From Alphaproteobacteria bacterium (lineage in GTDB: Bacteria > Pseudomonadota > Alphaproteobacteria > UBA2966), in contig JABILA010000129.1 in NCBI GenBank assembly GCA_018654745.1, forward strand, positions 1 to 64,000: DNA of 64,000 nucleotides. The letters run 5' to 3'. Below, piece by piece: positions 42,201 to 51,467 of this stretch (its first letter is position 1; each line of letters starts with the position of its first letter). The translations under genes were made by a program, and so were the position numbers. Below the pieces are notes generated by a model. That model was not told the DNA's origin. It ran no database searches and saw only the letters and a program-made list of their open reading frames with translations.

Positions 42201-42317
42201 TCCGGCTGATTGAGTTACCTGGTCCAGGCTTGTCTGGATTTCACTGAGCTTGTCGTTCACATTATCCGAGAATTTGGATTGCAACTCTGCAAATCTGGCA
42301 TGAAGAGTATCGTTCAT
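39207..42317 (-). CDS. Multidomain sensor histidine kinase (HPt-REC-pseudoREC-PAS-HK)
   Basis: 1036 residues, no membrane span, so cytosolic. Domains in order: HPt-like (about 1-115, candidate phospho-His55 in ALVHKLTGISG); receiver 1 (138-255, acid pocket E145/D146/D147, phospho-Asp191, Lys244); receiver 2 (268-380) with Ser317 in place of the Asp (VILLSTWLPD) and no acid pocket or lysine, so a pseudo-receiver; three PAS-like regions (about 405-530, 540-660, 670-800); HisKA with H810 in SMSHELRTPL; and the ATPase with N and G boxes (DTGYGISKDK, GTGIGLVV). It is divergent from a ribbon-helix-helix gene, and phased repeats lie between them. Signal unknown. Confidence 0.92.
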   Translation of the reverse strand: MNDTLHARFAELQSKFSDNVNDKLSEIQTSLDQVTQSAGTEECLPHVQALEALVHKLTGISGTFSFNKTHETARKLELECDRLRSAGAVVDLPQVILVKNLFDDIAAAVDADKNSVEMAAMITPSQDLSAKGNVQEEMITILLVEDDLMQAEALQLRLVNLGFRVLNAQEPKELEEIDFGLPSSPDLVLMDIMIGQDRDAGLHFVRMMRDKGELNVPVVFTTARDDFAARIEAVRGGGDGYVVKPVNITHLVETIYRLTEVERTKKSEVLIVGANAETAALFGDMLRETNMSGHLVADPGDILEALKSRMPEVILLSTWLPDCTGNELASMVRQCSDDLARIPIVFFSDAPLEKEQLLTLRASGDDVLVLPVDPNIFVLSLESRCNRTRKVREIVKQKRTSEQRSHAIFESLNDAIVTTDGNDRILFWNRGAEHIFGRDTNDIIGLPVTQFFPARYHDQIVSLHLETSGESNRTQVSEPLEIFGLKNDGSEFPMELTATAWTGEHQRYVGYVIRDITERKKTEYTLESNRLELMGKTRILQTTMDSIDQGFVVWDADFKLVAHSAKCLDFWYRPPEETVAPGAPMRLLLKHLAKSGAFGEGDIEALADHQLDVVKAADRHASEEVMLLDDRIIEIHRFPLPAGGYVAKYTDITRQRNSEDILKKTANELTEILTTTSQGYWRFDNDGRTIEVNPRMATILGVQAGDTTGASVEQILGHSNNDLQDLLKEKLSLGLADTFEVDLANAHGDTMSCLFSATPLNDETGARNGMFALVSDISDLRNNQLALENAIGEQEKANRAKSDFLSSMSHELRTPLNAILGFGQMLQLDAAEMFDPDQQDSVDQILKGGRHLLELVNDILDLSKIEAGIVDLEIEDVSPVEIIEECISLVSGMAEDSGIHIAISNQASPTTLIRADHTRTRQVMINLMSNAVKYNRPGGSVEIRMENSSDDMLRIIVSDTGYGISKDKQDQLFKPFSRLGAENSGIEGTGIGLVVTKDLVLHMNGKIGMQDNVGDGTTFWIELPLAVNQSCQANEA

Positions 42318-42367
42318 TAAACTCTGCCCGTTTCAAACCCTGGCTGACAATGGCAGGAAGGACATAA

Positions 42368-42410
42368 ATGTCACCAAAATGTCACCAAAAAACCCATAGA
42401 TGTCACCAAA
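42368..42410. repeat. Three phased direct repeats ATGTCACCAAA (operator candidate)
   Basis: Exact 11-bp copies start at 42368, 42379 and 42400. The intervals of 11 and 21 bp put all three on about the same face of the helix. They lie in the divergent space, 51-93 bp before the kinase start and about 100-145 bp before the ribbon-helix-helix gene. This is the kind of tandem site used by ribbon-helix-helix regulators. Confidence 0.7.
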
Positions 42411-42446
42411 TGAGCAAGATGGCAATCTGTAGATGCAAAAAGAAGA

Positions 42447-42478
42447 TTGATAAAATCTGTACCTTGGTACATTAATAT
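42447..42478 (+). promoter_or_regulatory. Possible promoter of the ribbon-helix-helix gene
   Basis: TTGATA (42447-42452) and an AT-rich -10-like ATTAAT/TAATAT (42471-42478), spaced 18-20 bp, with a small inverted repeat GTACC-TT-GGTAC between them. Weak by consensus; the position 35 bp before the start codon fits. Confidence 0.3.
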
Positions 42479-42512
42479 CGATGTTTTGCTTTTTGATGCG
42501 AGGAATATCTAA

Positions 42513-42758
42513 TTGAAACAATCAGTCGAGCGGGTTCAGACGGGCGTGCGTCTTGAAAAAAGGTTATTGAAAGTTCTCAAGGCCGTGGCCGAATACAAGG
42601 ATTTGTCATTGGGCGATTTGCTGGAAGGCATTGTCCTGCACGCCTTTGAAGGCAAGCCCCCGTTCGAAGGCAAGAGCCTGCAAGATATCGCCGACCTCAA
42701 GAAAGTGTATGGGCTCGACCTGACGGCAGCAGATAGCCACAATCTTCGCGAATTATGA
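42513..42758 (+). CDS. Ribbon-helix-helix (CopG-like) DNA-binding protein
   Basis: 81 residues from TTG 42513, preceded by AGGA. Residues about 6-45 (VERVQTGVRLEKRLLKVLKA, then a second helix) show the strand-helix-helix pattern of CopG/Arc regulators; the C-terminal half is unassigned. It may bind the phased direct repeats upstream and control itself and the kinase (inference). The stop overlaps the ATG of the next gene (ATGA), so the two are coupled. Confidence 0.78.
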   Translation: MKQSVERVQTGVRLEKRLLKVLKAVAEYKDLSLGDLLEGIVLHAFEGKPPFEGKSLQDIADLKKVYGLDLTAADSHNLREL

Positions 42759-43174
42759 CACCTGAGGTGACGCCAATATTCTTTCTGATTGCCGCTGTAC
42801 TGAACACCGTGGCTGGCTGCCTCCATCTCTGGATCATTTATGTCGGCGCAGACGGTTATCGAAAATTCGGTGCCGGTGAAAAAATGGCGCAAATGGCTGC
42901 CGATGGCCGCAAGTATCCAACGTTTCTTACCTTGGGCATTGCGTCAGCCTTGTTCTTTTTTGCTGCAATGTGCCTGTCACAGACCAGCCTGGTTCCAGCC
43001 TTGCCGCTCGCCCGTGAAATTCTTTGGATATTGACATTTGTCTACCTTGTGCGCGGCACCGTCCCTTTGGTCACCTACCCGTGGTTCCGACTATTCCGAA
43101 AGCCGTTTTTCGTCAAATCATCAATCATTGTTCTCGGGTTTGCCCTGATTCATTTTCTCGCCCTCATGAGCTGA
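42755..43174 (+). CDS. Four-span inner-membrane protein
   Basis: 139 residues with about four hydrophobic spans (about 6-28, 54-72, 85-104 and 118-138). The family is not recognised with confidence. No catalytic motif is visible. It is translationally coupled to the ribbon-helix-helix gene and ends before the acnA terminator. Function unknown. Confidence 0.78.
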   Translation: MTPEVTPIFFLIAAVLNTVAGCLHLWIIYVGADGYRKFGAGEKMAQMAADGRKYPTFLTLGIASALFFFAAMCLSQTSLVPALPLAREILWILTFVYLVRGTVPLVTYPWFRLFRKPFFVKSSIIVLGFALIHFLALMS

Positions 43175-43175
43175 C

Positions 43176-43203
43176 AAAAAAGGGCGGGAAAATTTCCCGC
43201 CCT
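43176..43203 (-). terminator. Intrinsic terminator of acnA (convergent junction)
   Basis: GGGCGGGAAA and TTTCCCGCCC form a 10-bp near-palindrome; on the minus strand it runs into six T. It ends acnA and may also stop transcription from the convergent membrane-protein gene. Confidence 0.88.
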
Positions 43204-43227
43204 GATTCGTTTCAATATTGCGAAGTG

Positions 43228-45912
43228 CTATGCAGCGAGGTTCCGCAGCACGTAGTGCAGGATGCCACCGTTGCGATAGTAATCCACTTCATCTTCCGTA
43301 TCGATGCGGCATAGCAAAGTGATGTCTACGCTGCTGCCGTCGGCGCGAGTGATTTTACAGGCCACGTCCATACCCGGTTTGATGCCATCGGCAACGCCAG
43401 TGATGTCAAACACTTCTGTGCCATCCAGTTTAAGCGACTTGCGATCCTGGCCATCCTTGAACTGCAAAGGCAGGATGCCCATGCCGACCAGGTTGGAACG
43501 GTGGATCCGCTCAAAGCTTTCAACAATCACGGCTTTCACACCCAGCAACATGGTGCCTTTTGCGGCCCAGTCGCGGGAAGAACCCGTGCCATATTCCTTG
43601 CCGCCAACGATAACCAAAGAAACGCCATCAGCTTCATATTTCATGGCTGCATCATAGATGGACATCTGTTCGCCGGAAGGCTGGTGACGTGTAATACCGC
43701 CTTCGGTGCCCGGGGCCATTTCGTTGCGTAGACGGATATTCCCAAAAGTACCACGCATCATGACTTCGTGGTTACCACGACGGGAGCCGTATGAATTGAA
43801 CTCCCTTGCAGGCACCTGATTGCTGACCAGATATTCACCGGCAGGTGTTTCTTCCTTGAATGATCCAGCCGGAGAAATGTGATCCGTTGTTATGGAATCG
43901 CCCAACAAGGCCAACTCGCGGGCACCGGTGATATCAGAAAAGGTTCCGGCTTCCATGCCCATGTCTTCAAAATAAGGCGGCTTTTGCACATAGGTCGATG
44001 TCATGTCCCAGCCATAAGTCAGGCCTTCATCAGGCTCGATAGCTTGCCATTCTTTTGTCCCGGCAAAAACATCGGCGTAACGTGCCTGGAAGCTTTCGCG
44101 GGTAACACTTTTGGCAACTGCTGCCTGCACTTCAGCAGTCGTTGGCCAGACATCGGAGAGGTAAACAGGATTGCCATCACTTCCTTTGCCCAATGGATCA
44201 GTCATTATGTTCTTGCGCATACTGCCAGCCAGGGCGTAAGCCACAACCAGAGGCGGTGACGCCAGATAGTTGGCTTTGATATGCGGGTTCACACGACCTT
44301 CGAAGTTTCGGTTACTGGAGACCACGGCAGCGGCGACCATGTCACCGTCGGTAATGGCCTGGGCAATAGGCTCATCCAGTGGGCCGGAATTACCAATACA
44401 GGTCATGCAGCCATAACCAACCAGGTTAAATCCAAGTTCGTCGAGAGGGTCCTGCAAACCGGCTTTCACCAGATAGTCGGTCACAACCTTGGAACCAGGT
44501 GCCAGCGACGTCTTGACCCAGGGCTTGACCTTCAGGCCTTTTGCAACGGCTTTCTGGGCAACCAGACCAGCGGCAATCATCACGCCTGGATTAGACGTAT
44601 TGGTACAGCTTGTAATGGCGGCCAGAACGACGTCGCCGTTTTTCATGTCATAGCTTTCGCCACTGACTTCCTGCGGCATGTCGGCCCGGTCGGCAATGTC
44701 AAAAACTTCATCCAGAGCCGTCGTGAAGGCCTGATCAGCACCGGCAAGCGCAATCCAGTCCTGTGGACGTTTCGGTCCGGAAATCCCAGGTACAACAGAC
44801 GAGATATCCAGTTCCAGTGTTGATGAGAAAAGTGGATCAGGCGTGTTGGCGTCGCGCCACATGCCTTGCGCCTTGGCATAAGCTTCAACCAGGGCAATGC
44901 GATCTTCGTCACGACCGGACAAATGCATGTAGTTGAGAGTTTCCTGATCGATCGGGAAGAAACCACAAGTCGCGCCATATTCGGGTGCCATGTTGGCAAT
45001 TGTCGCACGATCTGCCAACGACAAGACGTCCAGGGCCGGGCCGTAGAATTCAACAAACTTGCCCACGACGCCTTTGGCGCGCAGCATTTCAACAACTTTC
45101 AGCACCAGATCGGTCGCGGTGATGCCTTCAGACATTTCACCAGTCAGTTTGAAACCGACAACTTCCGGCAGCAACATCGAAACCGGCTGACCCAACATGG
45201 CGGCTTCAGCTTCGATACCACCAACGCCCCACCCCAGAACGGCAAGGCCATTGACCATCGTTGTATGACTGTCGGTACCCACAAGGGTATCCGGGTAGGC
45301 GATTTCGGTGCCGTCTTCGTCAGCGGTCCAGACAACCTGGGCCAGATATTCGAGGTTCACCTGGTGGCAAATACCGGTTCCTGGCGGGACCACACGAAAA
45401 TTGTCAAAGGCTTCCTGTCCCCAGCGCAAAAACGCATAACGCTCAGCATTGCGCTCCATTTCCGCTGCAACATTTTCGTCAAATGCTGTGTCTGTACCGT
45501 ATTTGTCGACCATCACCGAGTGGTCAATCACCAGATCAACGGGTGACAGCGGATTGATTTTCTTTGCATCGCCACCAAGGTCGTTCATGGCGTCACGCAT
45601 GGCTGCCAGATCAACGACAGCCGGGACGCCCGTGAAATCCTGCATCAACACACGGGCGGGGCGGTAAGCGATTTCACGGTCAGATTTTTGTTCCTTGAGC
45701 CAGCCAACAAGCGCCTGGGCATCGTCCGTTGAAACTGTGCGGCCGTCTTCATAGCGCAGCAGGTTTTCCATCAGGACTTTCAGCGAAAACGGAAGTCTTG
45801 AAAACTCACCCAGTTCGGCGGAGGCGGCCTCCAGGCTGAAATAGTCGTATGAGCGTTCGCCCACCTTTAAAGTGCGGCGCGTCTTTAGGGTATCCTGACC
45901 GGAGGTCTTCAC
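43228..45912 (-). CDS. acnA: Aconitate hydratase
   Basis: 894 residues, full length for the AcnA/IRP type. It isomerises citrate to isocitrate through a [4Fe-4S] cluster. Cluster cysteines lie in [11 protein letters not shown] and [11 protein letters not shown]; substrate-binding [19 protein letters not shown] and [10 protein letters not shown] are intact. It starts with GTG after GGAGA at 6 nt. A small GC hairpin (CCCGG-CAAT-CCGGG, 45928-45941) lies just upstream. In many alphaproteobacteria ccmA is the divergent neighbour; here 10 kb intervene. Confidence 0.97.
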   Translation of the reverse strand: MKTSGQDTLKTRRTLKVGERSYDYFSLEAASAELGEFSRLPFSLKVLMENLLRYEDGRTVSTDDAQALVGWLKEQKSDREIAYRPARVLMQDFTGVPAVVDLAAMRDAMNDLGGDAKKINPLSPVDLVIDHSVMVDKYGTDTAFDENVAAEMERNAERYAFLRWGQEAFDNFRVVPPGTGICHQVNLEYLAQVVWTADEDGTEIAYPDTLVGTDSHTTMVNGLAVLGWGVGGIEAEAAMLGQPVSMLLPEVVGFKLTGEMSEGITATDLVLKVVEMLRAKGVVGKFVEFYGPALDVLSLADRATIANMAPEYGATCGFFPIDQETLNYMHLSGRDEDRIALVEAYAKAQGMWRDANTPDPLFSSTLELDISSVVPGISGPKRPQDWIALAGADQAFTTALDEVFDIADRADMPQEVSGESYDMKNGDVVLAAITSCTNTSNPGVMIAAGLVAQKAVAKGLKVKPWVKTSLAPGSKVVTDYLVKAGLQDPLDELGFNLVGYGCMTCIGNSGPLDEPIAQAITDGDMVAAAVVSSNRNFEGRVNPHIKANYLASPPLVVAYALAGSMRKNIMTDPLGKGSDGNPVYLSDVWPTTAEVQAAVAKSVTRESFQARYADVFAGTKEWQAIEPDEGLTYGWDMTSTYVQKPPYFEDMGMEAGTFSDITGARELALLGDSITTDHISPAGSFKEETPAGEYLVSNQVPAREFNSYGSRRGNHEVMMRGTFGNIRLRNEMAPGTEGGITRHQPSGEQMSIYDAAMKYEADGVSLVIVGGKEYGTGSSRDWAAKGTMLLGVKAVIVESFERIHRSNLVGMGILPLQFKDGQDRKSLKLDGTEVFDITGVADGIKPGMDVACKITRADGSSVDITLLCRIDTEDEVDYYRNGGILHYVLRNLAA

Positions 45913-46086
45913 GTCGGTTCTCCTTGGCCCGGCAATCCGGGACCTGTACTAATGGGTGGTCCGCCGAAGCAAGCGGATTTCAGGCTGGGGTTCAAGCTTC
46001 AGTTGGCGTGGTTTTACTCGCCTGGTGACAGGATTTCAAGAAACAAACCAGCCTCATCTGCCGAGGCGACTGGAAGGAAGTCAAAT

Positions 46087-46863
46087 ATGACAGTTTCTGT
46101 CGAGAAAAATGGCCCGGTAACGACAGTTATTCTGGACCGGCCCGAGGTCAGAAATGCCGTCGACCGGCCCACCGCAGAAGCAATTGCAGATGCCTTTCGC
46201 GCATTTGATGAAGATGACGAGGCGAAAGTGGGCGTGCTTTGGGGCAACAACGGTACATTTTGTGCCGGCGCAGACCTCAAGGCATTTGCCGACGGTCCAC
46301 TGGGTCCACGCACAAACCGGCTGGACCCGGATGGAGATGCGCCCATGGGAGTCTCGCGCCTGCATTTGAAAAAACCGGTAATTGGTGCTGTTTCAGGCCA
46401 TGCGGTCGCCGGAGGCCTGGAAGTTGCCTTGTGGTGCGATATGCGGATCATGGAAGAAGACGCTGTAATGGGCGTATTCTGTCGTCGCTGGGGTGTTCCC
46501 CTGATCGATGGTGGCACCGTACGCTTGCCGCGCATTGTGGGCATGAGCCGTGCCCTGGATCTGGTTCTGACAGGACGCCCGGTACTTGCTGACGAAGCAT
46601 TGATGATGGGTCTGGCAAACCGGATCGTACCGACGGGAACAGCACGTGAGGCAGCGGAGGCTCTGGCGTTGGAGCTCGGTAAGTTGCCTCAAACCTGTAT
46701 GTTGTCGGACCGGGAATCTGTTTATGAGCAACAGGGTCGTCGTCTTGAGGACGCCATGGACATTGAATTTCGTCTTGGCAAGGACGCACTTGAAACAGAA
46801 GCCGTTGGCGGTGCCCAAAGATTTGCAGCTGGCGCCGGGCGTCACGGGGAGAAAGCGCAATGA
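46087..46863 (+). CDS. Crotonase/enoyl-CoA hydratase family protein
   Basis: 258 residues from the ATG preceded by GGAAGG. LDRPEVRNAVDRPTAEAI, the oxyanion segment TFCAGADLKAFA and GHAVAGGLEVALWCD fit the family. The first catalytic Glu (E112) is kept, but the second position reads Cys (VMGVFCRRWGVPLIDGG). This FCRRWGVPLIDGG variant is a recurrent crotonase subgroup, so a hydratase activity is plausible but not certain. The stop overlaps the ATG of the DUF3237 gene. Confidence 0.9.
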   Translation: MTVSVEKNGPVTTVILDRPEVRNAVDRPTAEAIADAFRAFDEDDEAKVGVLWGNNGTFCAGADLKAFADGPLGPRTNRLDPDGDAPMGVSRLHLKKPVIGAVSGHAVAGGLEVALWCDMRIMEEDAVMGVFCRRWGVPLIDGGTVRLPRIVGMSRALDLVLTGRPVLADEALMMGLANRIVPTGTAREAAEALALELGKLPQTCMLSDRESVYEQQGRRLEDAMDIEFRLGKDALETEAVGGAQRFAAGAGRHGEKAQ

Positions 46864-47312
46864 TCAAAACTGACTTTATTTACAAGGCAGCAATTTCAAT
46901 TGGAGAGGTCCAGGAACTGGGAGAAATCCACTCCGGTCGCAGACGGATCATCCCGATAACCGGTGGAACATTCGAAGGTCCAAAACTTTCAGGTACAATT
47001 TTGCCTGGCGGTGCCGACTGGCAAGTTATTCGCCGTGATGGTAACGCTTTTCTTGAGGCCAGGTACACAATGCAGACAGAAAATGGTGCCTTGATTTATG
47101 TTGAAAACAAGGGATATCGACACGGGCCAGAAGATGTCATGACACGCCTCGCCAATGGAGAGGCTGTTGATCCGGGTTCCTATTACATGCGGACAACACC
47201 TTTCTTCGAAACATCTGATCCTGATCTCGACTGGCTCAACCGGACGATATGCGTTGCAACTGGAGCGAGAGAGCCGGATTGCGTGAGGCTGGATGTGTTT
47301 GCCGTCGCCTGA
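46860..47312 (+). CDS. DUF3237 family protein
   Basis: 150 residues. IHSGRRRIIPITGGTFEGPKL near the N-terminus, the GGADWQVIRRDGNAFLEARY segment and the closing motif YYMRTTPFFET are the hallmarks of DUF3237 (UPF0311), a beta-barrel family often found beside acyl-CoA or aromatic catabolism genes. Reaction unknown. It is translationally coupled to the crotonase. Confidence 0.92.
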   Translation: MIKTDFIYKAAISIGEVQELGEIHSGRRRIIPITGGTFEGPKLSGTILPGGADWQVIRRDGNAFLEARYTMQTENGALIYVENKGYRHGPEDVMTRLANGEAVDPGSYYMRTTPFFETSDPDLDWLNRTICVATGAREPDCVRLDVFAVA

Positions 47313-47644
47313 TCAAGGTAATTACCAAAGTCTGAACTGAATCAATCCGTCGGGTTGCGCCGCCTGGCAAAATTGGTATTGTTGCCCCAACGCGTTACTT
47401 GAGATGTTTATCGCGTAACGTATAGTTGATTACCAGAACAAGAACCGGAAAACGGTCATTCAGGGAGATACACAGGGAGCGTGACATACCGTCCGCAACA
47501 ATTCCGTCCGACATGCAGTCAGGACGATGACGTCCGCGCTGTTTTCGGCCATGCGGACACGTGCATGCGAAGGTCTTTCCCTATCGCAGGCCGAATTGCA
47601 TCAATATCTCATCAAATTATCATTTTTTCAGCTGGAGTCCCGGC
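47313..47644. other. Intergenic region upstream of the acyl-CoA synthetase
   Basis: 332 bp without a convincing gene. CGCGTTAC (47391-47398) and CGCGTAAC (47412-47419) are spaced 21 bp apart and also form the inverted pair CGTTAC/GTAACG; this could be an operator for the downstream acyl-CoA synthetase and transporter genes. No clear terminator was seen after DUF3237. An in-frame extension of the synthetase to 47561 lacks family similarity. Confidence 0.4.
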
Positions 47645-49609
47645 ATGACCGACAGGCAGGATTCTCTATCAAGCCTCGATACTTTCCCGAAATTGTTACT
47701 GGATCACGGGGTCAATCGCCCCGCTCGCGTTGCTTTGCGTGAAAAAGATCTTGGCATCTGGTTGACCTGGACCTGGTCGGAAGTCGTTGGAAACGTACGC
47801 GCCCTGGCTTGTGGACTTGCCAGTTTTGGCTTCGAGCGTGGCGACAAGGTTGCCATCGTCGGTGACAATCGGCCCGAGCTGTACATGGCGATGATGGCTA
47901 TTCAGTCCCTGGGTGGGGTGCCTGTACCGGTTTATCAGGATTCGGTCGCCGAAGAGATGCAGTATGTTCTGGAGCATGCCGAGGTCAAATTCGCCATTGT
48001 TGAAGATCAGGAACAAACCGACAAAGTGCTGTCAGTCCAGGATCGTTGCCCGAACCTGACAGGCATTATTTATAATGACCCGCGCGGCATGCGGCACTAT
48101 CGCCAGTCCGATCTGTTTGCCTACAAGGAAGTTCAGGCCCGGGGTCGGCATTTCGACAAGGACAACCCTGACTATTTCCTCGATGAAATTGCCAAGGGCA
48201 AAGGTGCCGATGTTGGCGTTATGCTTTATACCTCTGGTACGACAGGACGCCCGAAAGGCGTCATGCTATCCCATGACAACGTAATCATCACCAGCCGCAA
48301 TGCCAATGCCCGTGAGCGTTTCCGCGATACGGACGACGTCCTTGCTTATCTACCCATGGCCTGGGTTGGTGATCACGCGATTTCATATGGTCAGGCTCTC
48401 TGCGCCGGGTATTCAGTAAGCTGCCCTGAAAGCAGCGACACAGTGATGATCGATCTGCGTGAACTGGGACCGACTTCGTTTTTTGCGCCACCGCGTATCT
48501 TCGAAAACATCCTCACCAACGTCATGGTGCGCATGGAAGACGCAGCCTGGTTCAAACAAAAGCTGTTCAAATATTTCATGGATATTGCAAAGACCACCGG
48601 CATCCGGTTACTGGAAGGCCAGCCGGTTTCGTTTGTGGAACGCCTTAAATACGGCCTCGGGCAGGTTCTGGTATTTGGCCCGCTAAAAGATGCCCTTGGC
48701 TTTTCCAATCTTCGCGTTGCCTATACAGGCGGTGAGGCCATTGGACCGGAATTGTTTGAATTTTATCGCTCTATTGGCGTTAACCTGAAACAACTTTACG
48801 GCCAGACCGAAGCTACAGTGTATGTGACGATCCAGCCGGATGGCCAGGTTAACAGTGAATCCGTCGGCACGCCGGTACCGGATTGCGAAATCAAGATCGA
48901 CGAAAGCACCAAAGAAGTCCTTTATCGCAGCCCCGGCGTTTTTGTTGGCTATTATAAAAATGATGAAGCCACAAAAGAAACCAAGACCGAAGATGGCTGG
49001 GTTCACACTGGCGATGCCGGCTATATCGATGACGTCGGTCATGTACGGATCATTGACCGGGCAAAAGACGTGGGCAAATTGAACGACGGCACGATGTTTG
49101 CGCCCAAATTCCTGGAAAACAAACTCAAATTCCACCCGAATATTCGCGAAGCCGTCACGTTTGGCGATGAAAAAGACTTTGTCACTGCTTTTATCAACAT
49201 TGATCTTGAATCGATGGGCAACTGGGCTGAGCGCAACAATCTGAATTACGGCAGCTATGTTGATCTGGCCAACCGCGATGAAATATACGCCATCATTCAG
49301 TCAAATATCGAAGAGTCCAACCGAAGTCTGGCCGCTGATCCGAGCCTGGCCGGGTCGCAGATCAAACGCTTCCTGATCCTGCACAAGTTGCTGGATGCTG
49401 ACGATGGTGAACTGACACGTACAGGCAAGATCCGTCGCAAGATCGTGTTCGAGCGCTACGATGATCTGATTCAGGCCCTGTATTCAGACAAGGACATAAT
49501 ACCGATCGAAGCCAAGGTCACGTTTGAAAACGGCAAGGAAGGCGTCATCAAAGCCGACCTGAAGATCAGGGAAGCCGAAGTCTATGCCTCTGTGCAAAAG
49601 GCGGGCTAA
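47645..49609 (+). CDS. Long-chain-type acyl-CoA synthetase (AMP-forming)
   Basis: 654 residues from the ATG preceded by TGGAG. P-loop MLYTSGTTGRPKGVMLSHDN near residue 195, YGQTEATVYVTI, GWVHTGDAGYID and the C-terminal RTGKIRRKIV are intact. The length and the split linker (KDVGKLNDGTMFAPKFLENK) resemble FadD15-type long-chain or aromatic acyl-CoA ligases. It heads the Liv-type transporter genes, an arrangement that suggests uptake and activation of the same acid. Substrate unknown. Confidence 0.93.
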   Translation: MTDRQDSLSSLDTFPKLLLDHGVNRPARVALREKDLGIWLTWTWSEVVGNVRALACGLASFGFERGDKVAIVGDNRPELYMAMMAIQSLGGVPVPVYQDSVAEEMQYVLEHAEVKFAIVEDQEQTDKVLSVQDRCPNLTGIIYNDPRGMRHYRQSDLFAYKEVQARGRHFDKDNPDYFLDEIAKGKGADVGVMLYTSGTTGRPKGVMLSHDNVIITSRNANARERFRDTDDVLAYLPMAWVGDHAISYGQALCAGYSVSCPESSDTVMIDLRELGPTSFFAPPRIFENILTNVMVRMEDAAWFKQKLFKYFMDIAKTTGIRLLEGQPVSFVERLKYGLGQVLVFGPLKDALGFSNLRVAYTGGEAIGPELFEFYRSIGVNLKQLYGQTEATVYVTIQPDGQVNSESVGTPVPDCEIKIDESTKEVLYRSPGVFVGYYKNDEATKETKTEDGWVHTGDAGYIDDVGHVRIIDRAKDVGKLNDGTMFAPKFLENKLKFHPNIREAVTFGDEKDFVTAFINIDLESMGNWAERNNLNYGSYVDLANRDEIYAIIQSNIEESNRSLAADPSLAGSQIKRFLILHKLLDADDGELTRTGKIRRKIVFERYDDLIQALYSDKDIIPIEAKVTFENGKEGVIKADLKIREAEVYASVQKAG

Positions 49610-49668
49610 GTCATCACCGCAATTGATACTCGAAATACCAATCAAAAATTCGGAGCAGTAATCCCGAA

Positions 49669-50460
49669 ATGAATGAGACAAGAAATATCGGCGACACCCT
49701 TCTGAAAGTAGACAATATCAGTCTGTCTTTTGGCGGCGTCAAAGCCATTACCGGCGTCAGCCTGGAGATCAGGGAGCGTGAAATCTGCGCCATCATTGGT
49801 CCGAACGGTGCTGGCAAAACATCCATGTTGAATGTGATCAATGGATTTTATCACCCCCAGGAAGGCACCATCACTTTTGGTGGTGAGGTTCGCAAGCAGA
49901 TGCGACCGCACCTTGCAGCGGCTGGCGGGATAGCCCGTACCTTCCAGAATGTGGCCCTGTTTACCGGCATGTCGACGCTGGACAACATCATGACCGGGCG
50001 AAATCTGAAGATGAAAAAGAACTTCCTCTGGCAGGCGCTGAATATCGGCCCGGCCCGCAAGGAAGAACTGGAACATCGTGAATTTGTCGAACACATAATC
50101 GACTTTTTGGAAATTGAAGCTATTCGCAAGACGCCGGTTGGCCGATTGCCCTATGGCTTGCAAAAGCGGGTAGAACTGGGTCGTGCCCTGGCGGCAGAGC
50201 CCAAGCTTTTGCTGCTAGACGAGCCTATGGCGGGCATGAACGTCGAGGAAAAGGAGGACATGTGCCGCTTTATCCTGGATACCAACGATGAATTTGGCAC
50301 AACCATTGGCCTGATTGAACATGACATGGGCGTTGTGATGGATTTGTCGGACCATGTGGTGGTTCTGGATCACGGTGAAAAAATTGCTGATGGCGTGCCG
50401 GATGTAGTGCGCGCTGATCAGAACGTTATTGATGCTTATCTGGGCGTCGCCCACGACTAG
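49669..50460 (+). CDS. livG: Branched-chain-type ABC transporter ATP-binding protein LivG
   Basis: 263 residues. Walker A GPNGAGKTSML near residue 44, a signature region GLQKRVELGRALAAEP, Walker B LLLLDEPMAGMN and the LivG-type C-terminus. It powers import with LivH/LivM/LivF. It starts 59 bp after the acyl-CoA synthetase. Ligand specificity is set by the binding protein at 52673 and is unknown. Confidence 0.95.
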   Translation: MNETRNIGDTLLKVDNISLSFGGVKAITGVSLEIREREICAIIGPNGAGKTSMLNVINGFYHPQEGTITFGGEVRKQMRPHLAAAGGIARTFQNVALFTGMSTLDNIMTGRNLKMKKNFLWQALNIGPARKEELEHREFVEHIIDFLEIEAIRKTPVGRLPYGLQKRVELGRALAAEPKLLLLDEPMAGMNVEEKEDMCRFILDTNDEFGTTIGLIEHDMGVVMDLSDHVVVLDHGEKIADGVPDVVRADQNVIDAYLGVAHD

Positions 50461-50526
50461 CAAATCTAACACGATTAATTACGAGGCTGTCGGGTGTTCC
50501 GGCAGAATGGGAGCTTCGCTAAAACG

Positions 50527-51462
50527 ATGGAAGTATTAAACGCAATTTTCGTCTTACCCTTTGTGGACATGTTCACAGAGCCGGTTTTCTTTGCCGAAGT
50601 CGTTGTCGGCGGGTTGCTGACCGGGGTCATGTATTCCCTGGTTGCTTTGGGGTTTGTGCTTATTTTCAAAGCCTCGGGCGTCTTTAACTTTGCCCAGGGC
50701 GCCATGGTGTTGTTTGCGGCCCTGACGCTTGTCGGTTTGATGGAAAAAGGCGTGCCGGTCTGGCTGGCCCTGATCATAGCAGCCGGCGTCATGGTTATTG
50801 TCGCTGTCGTTATCGAGAAGCTGGTGTTGCGCCCACTGGTCAATCAGCCTGACATCATCCTGTTCATGGCGACCATCGGCATCACATTTTTTCTCGAAGG
50901 CTTTGGTGAAACGGTCTGGGGTTCAGATATTCACCGCCTTGATGTTGGTATTCCGGATGCAACGTTTGAAATTGGCGGTATGTTGTTAAACGAATTTGAC
51001 ATCTGGGCTGCTGCCATCGGTGCCGCAATGGTTGCTTTTCTGGCTTTGTTTTTTCGCTATACAGTTATTGGGCGCGCCCTGCGCGCCGTGGCGGATGACC
51101 ATCAGGCAGCCTTGTCAGTTGGTATTCCCCTGAAAACCATCTGGATTGTCGTCTGGTCCGTCGCCGGTTTTGTTGGCCTGGTTGCCGGAATCATGTGGGG
51201 CACCAAAAGTGGTGTGCAGTTCTCCCTGTCGCTGATCGCCCTGAAAGCCCTGCCGGTTCTGATCCTGGGCGGATTTACATCGATCCCCGGCGCAATCGTT
51301 GGTGGCCTGATCATTGGTGTTGGCGAAAAAGTTGCTGAAATTTATTGGGGCCCACTGATCGGCGGTGCCATCGAAAACTGGTTTGCCTACATGTTGGCGT
51401 TAGCCTTCCTGCTGTTCCGTCCCCAGGGACTGTTCGGCGAAAAGATCATTGAGAGGGTTTAG
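50527..51462 (+). CDS. livH: Branched-chain-type ABC transporter permease LivH
   Basis: 311 residues from ATG 50527 with GGGAG upstream; a GTG at 50494 would add 11 residues. About eight membrane spans. LLTGVMYSLVALGFVLIFKA near the N-terminus and GRALRAVADDHQAALSVGI (the loop contacting the ATPase) are LivH hallmarks. It ends 5 bp before livM. Confidence 0.94.
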   Translation: MEVLNAIFVLPFVDMFTEPVFFAEVVVGGLLTGVMYSLVALGFVLIFKASGVFNFAQGAMVLFAALTLVGLMEKGVPVWLALIIAAGVMVIVAVVIEKLVLRPLVNQPDIILFMATIGITFFLEGFGETVWGSDIHRLDVGIPDATFEIGGMLLNEFDIWAAAIGAAMVAFLALFFRYTVIGRALRAVADDHQAALSVGIPLKTIWIVVWSVAGFVGLVAGIMWGTKSGVQFSLSLIALKALPVLILGGFTSIPGAIVGGLIIGVGEKVAEIYWGPLIGGAIENWFAYMLALAFLLFRPQGLFGEKIIERV

Positions 51463-51467
51463 TCGAC

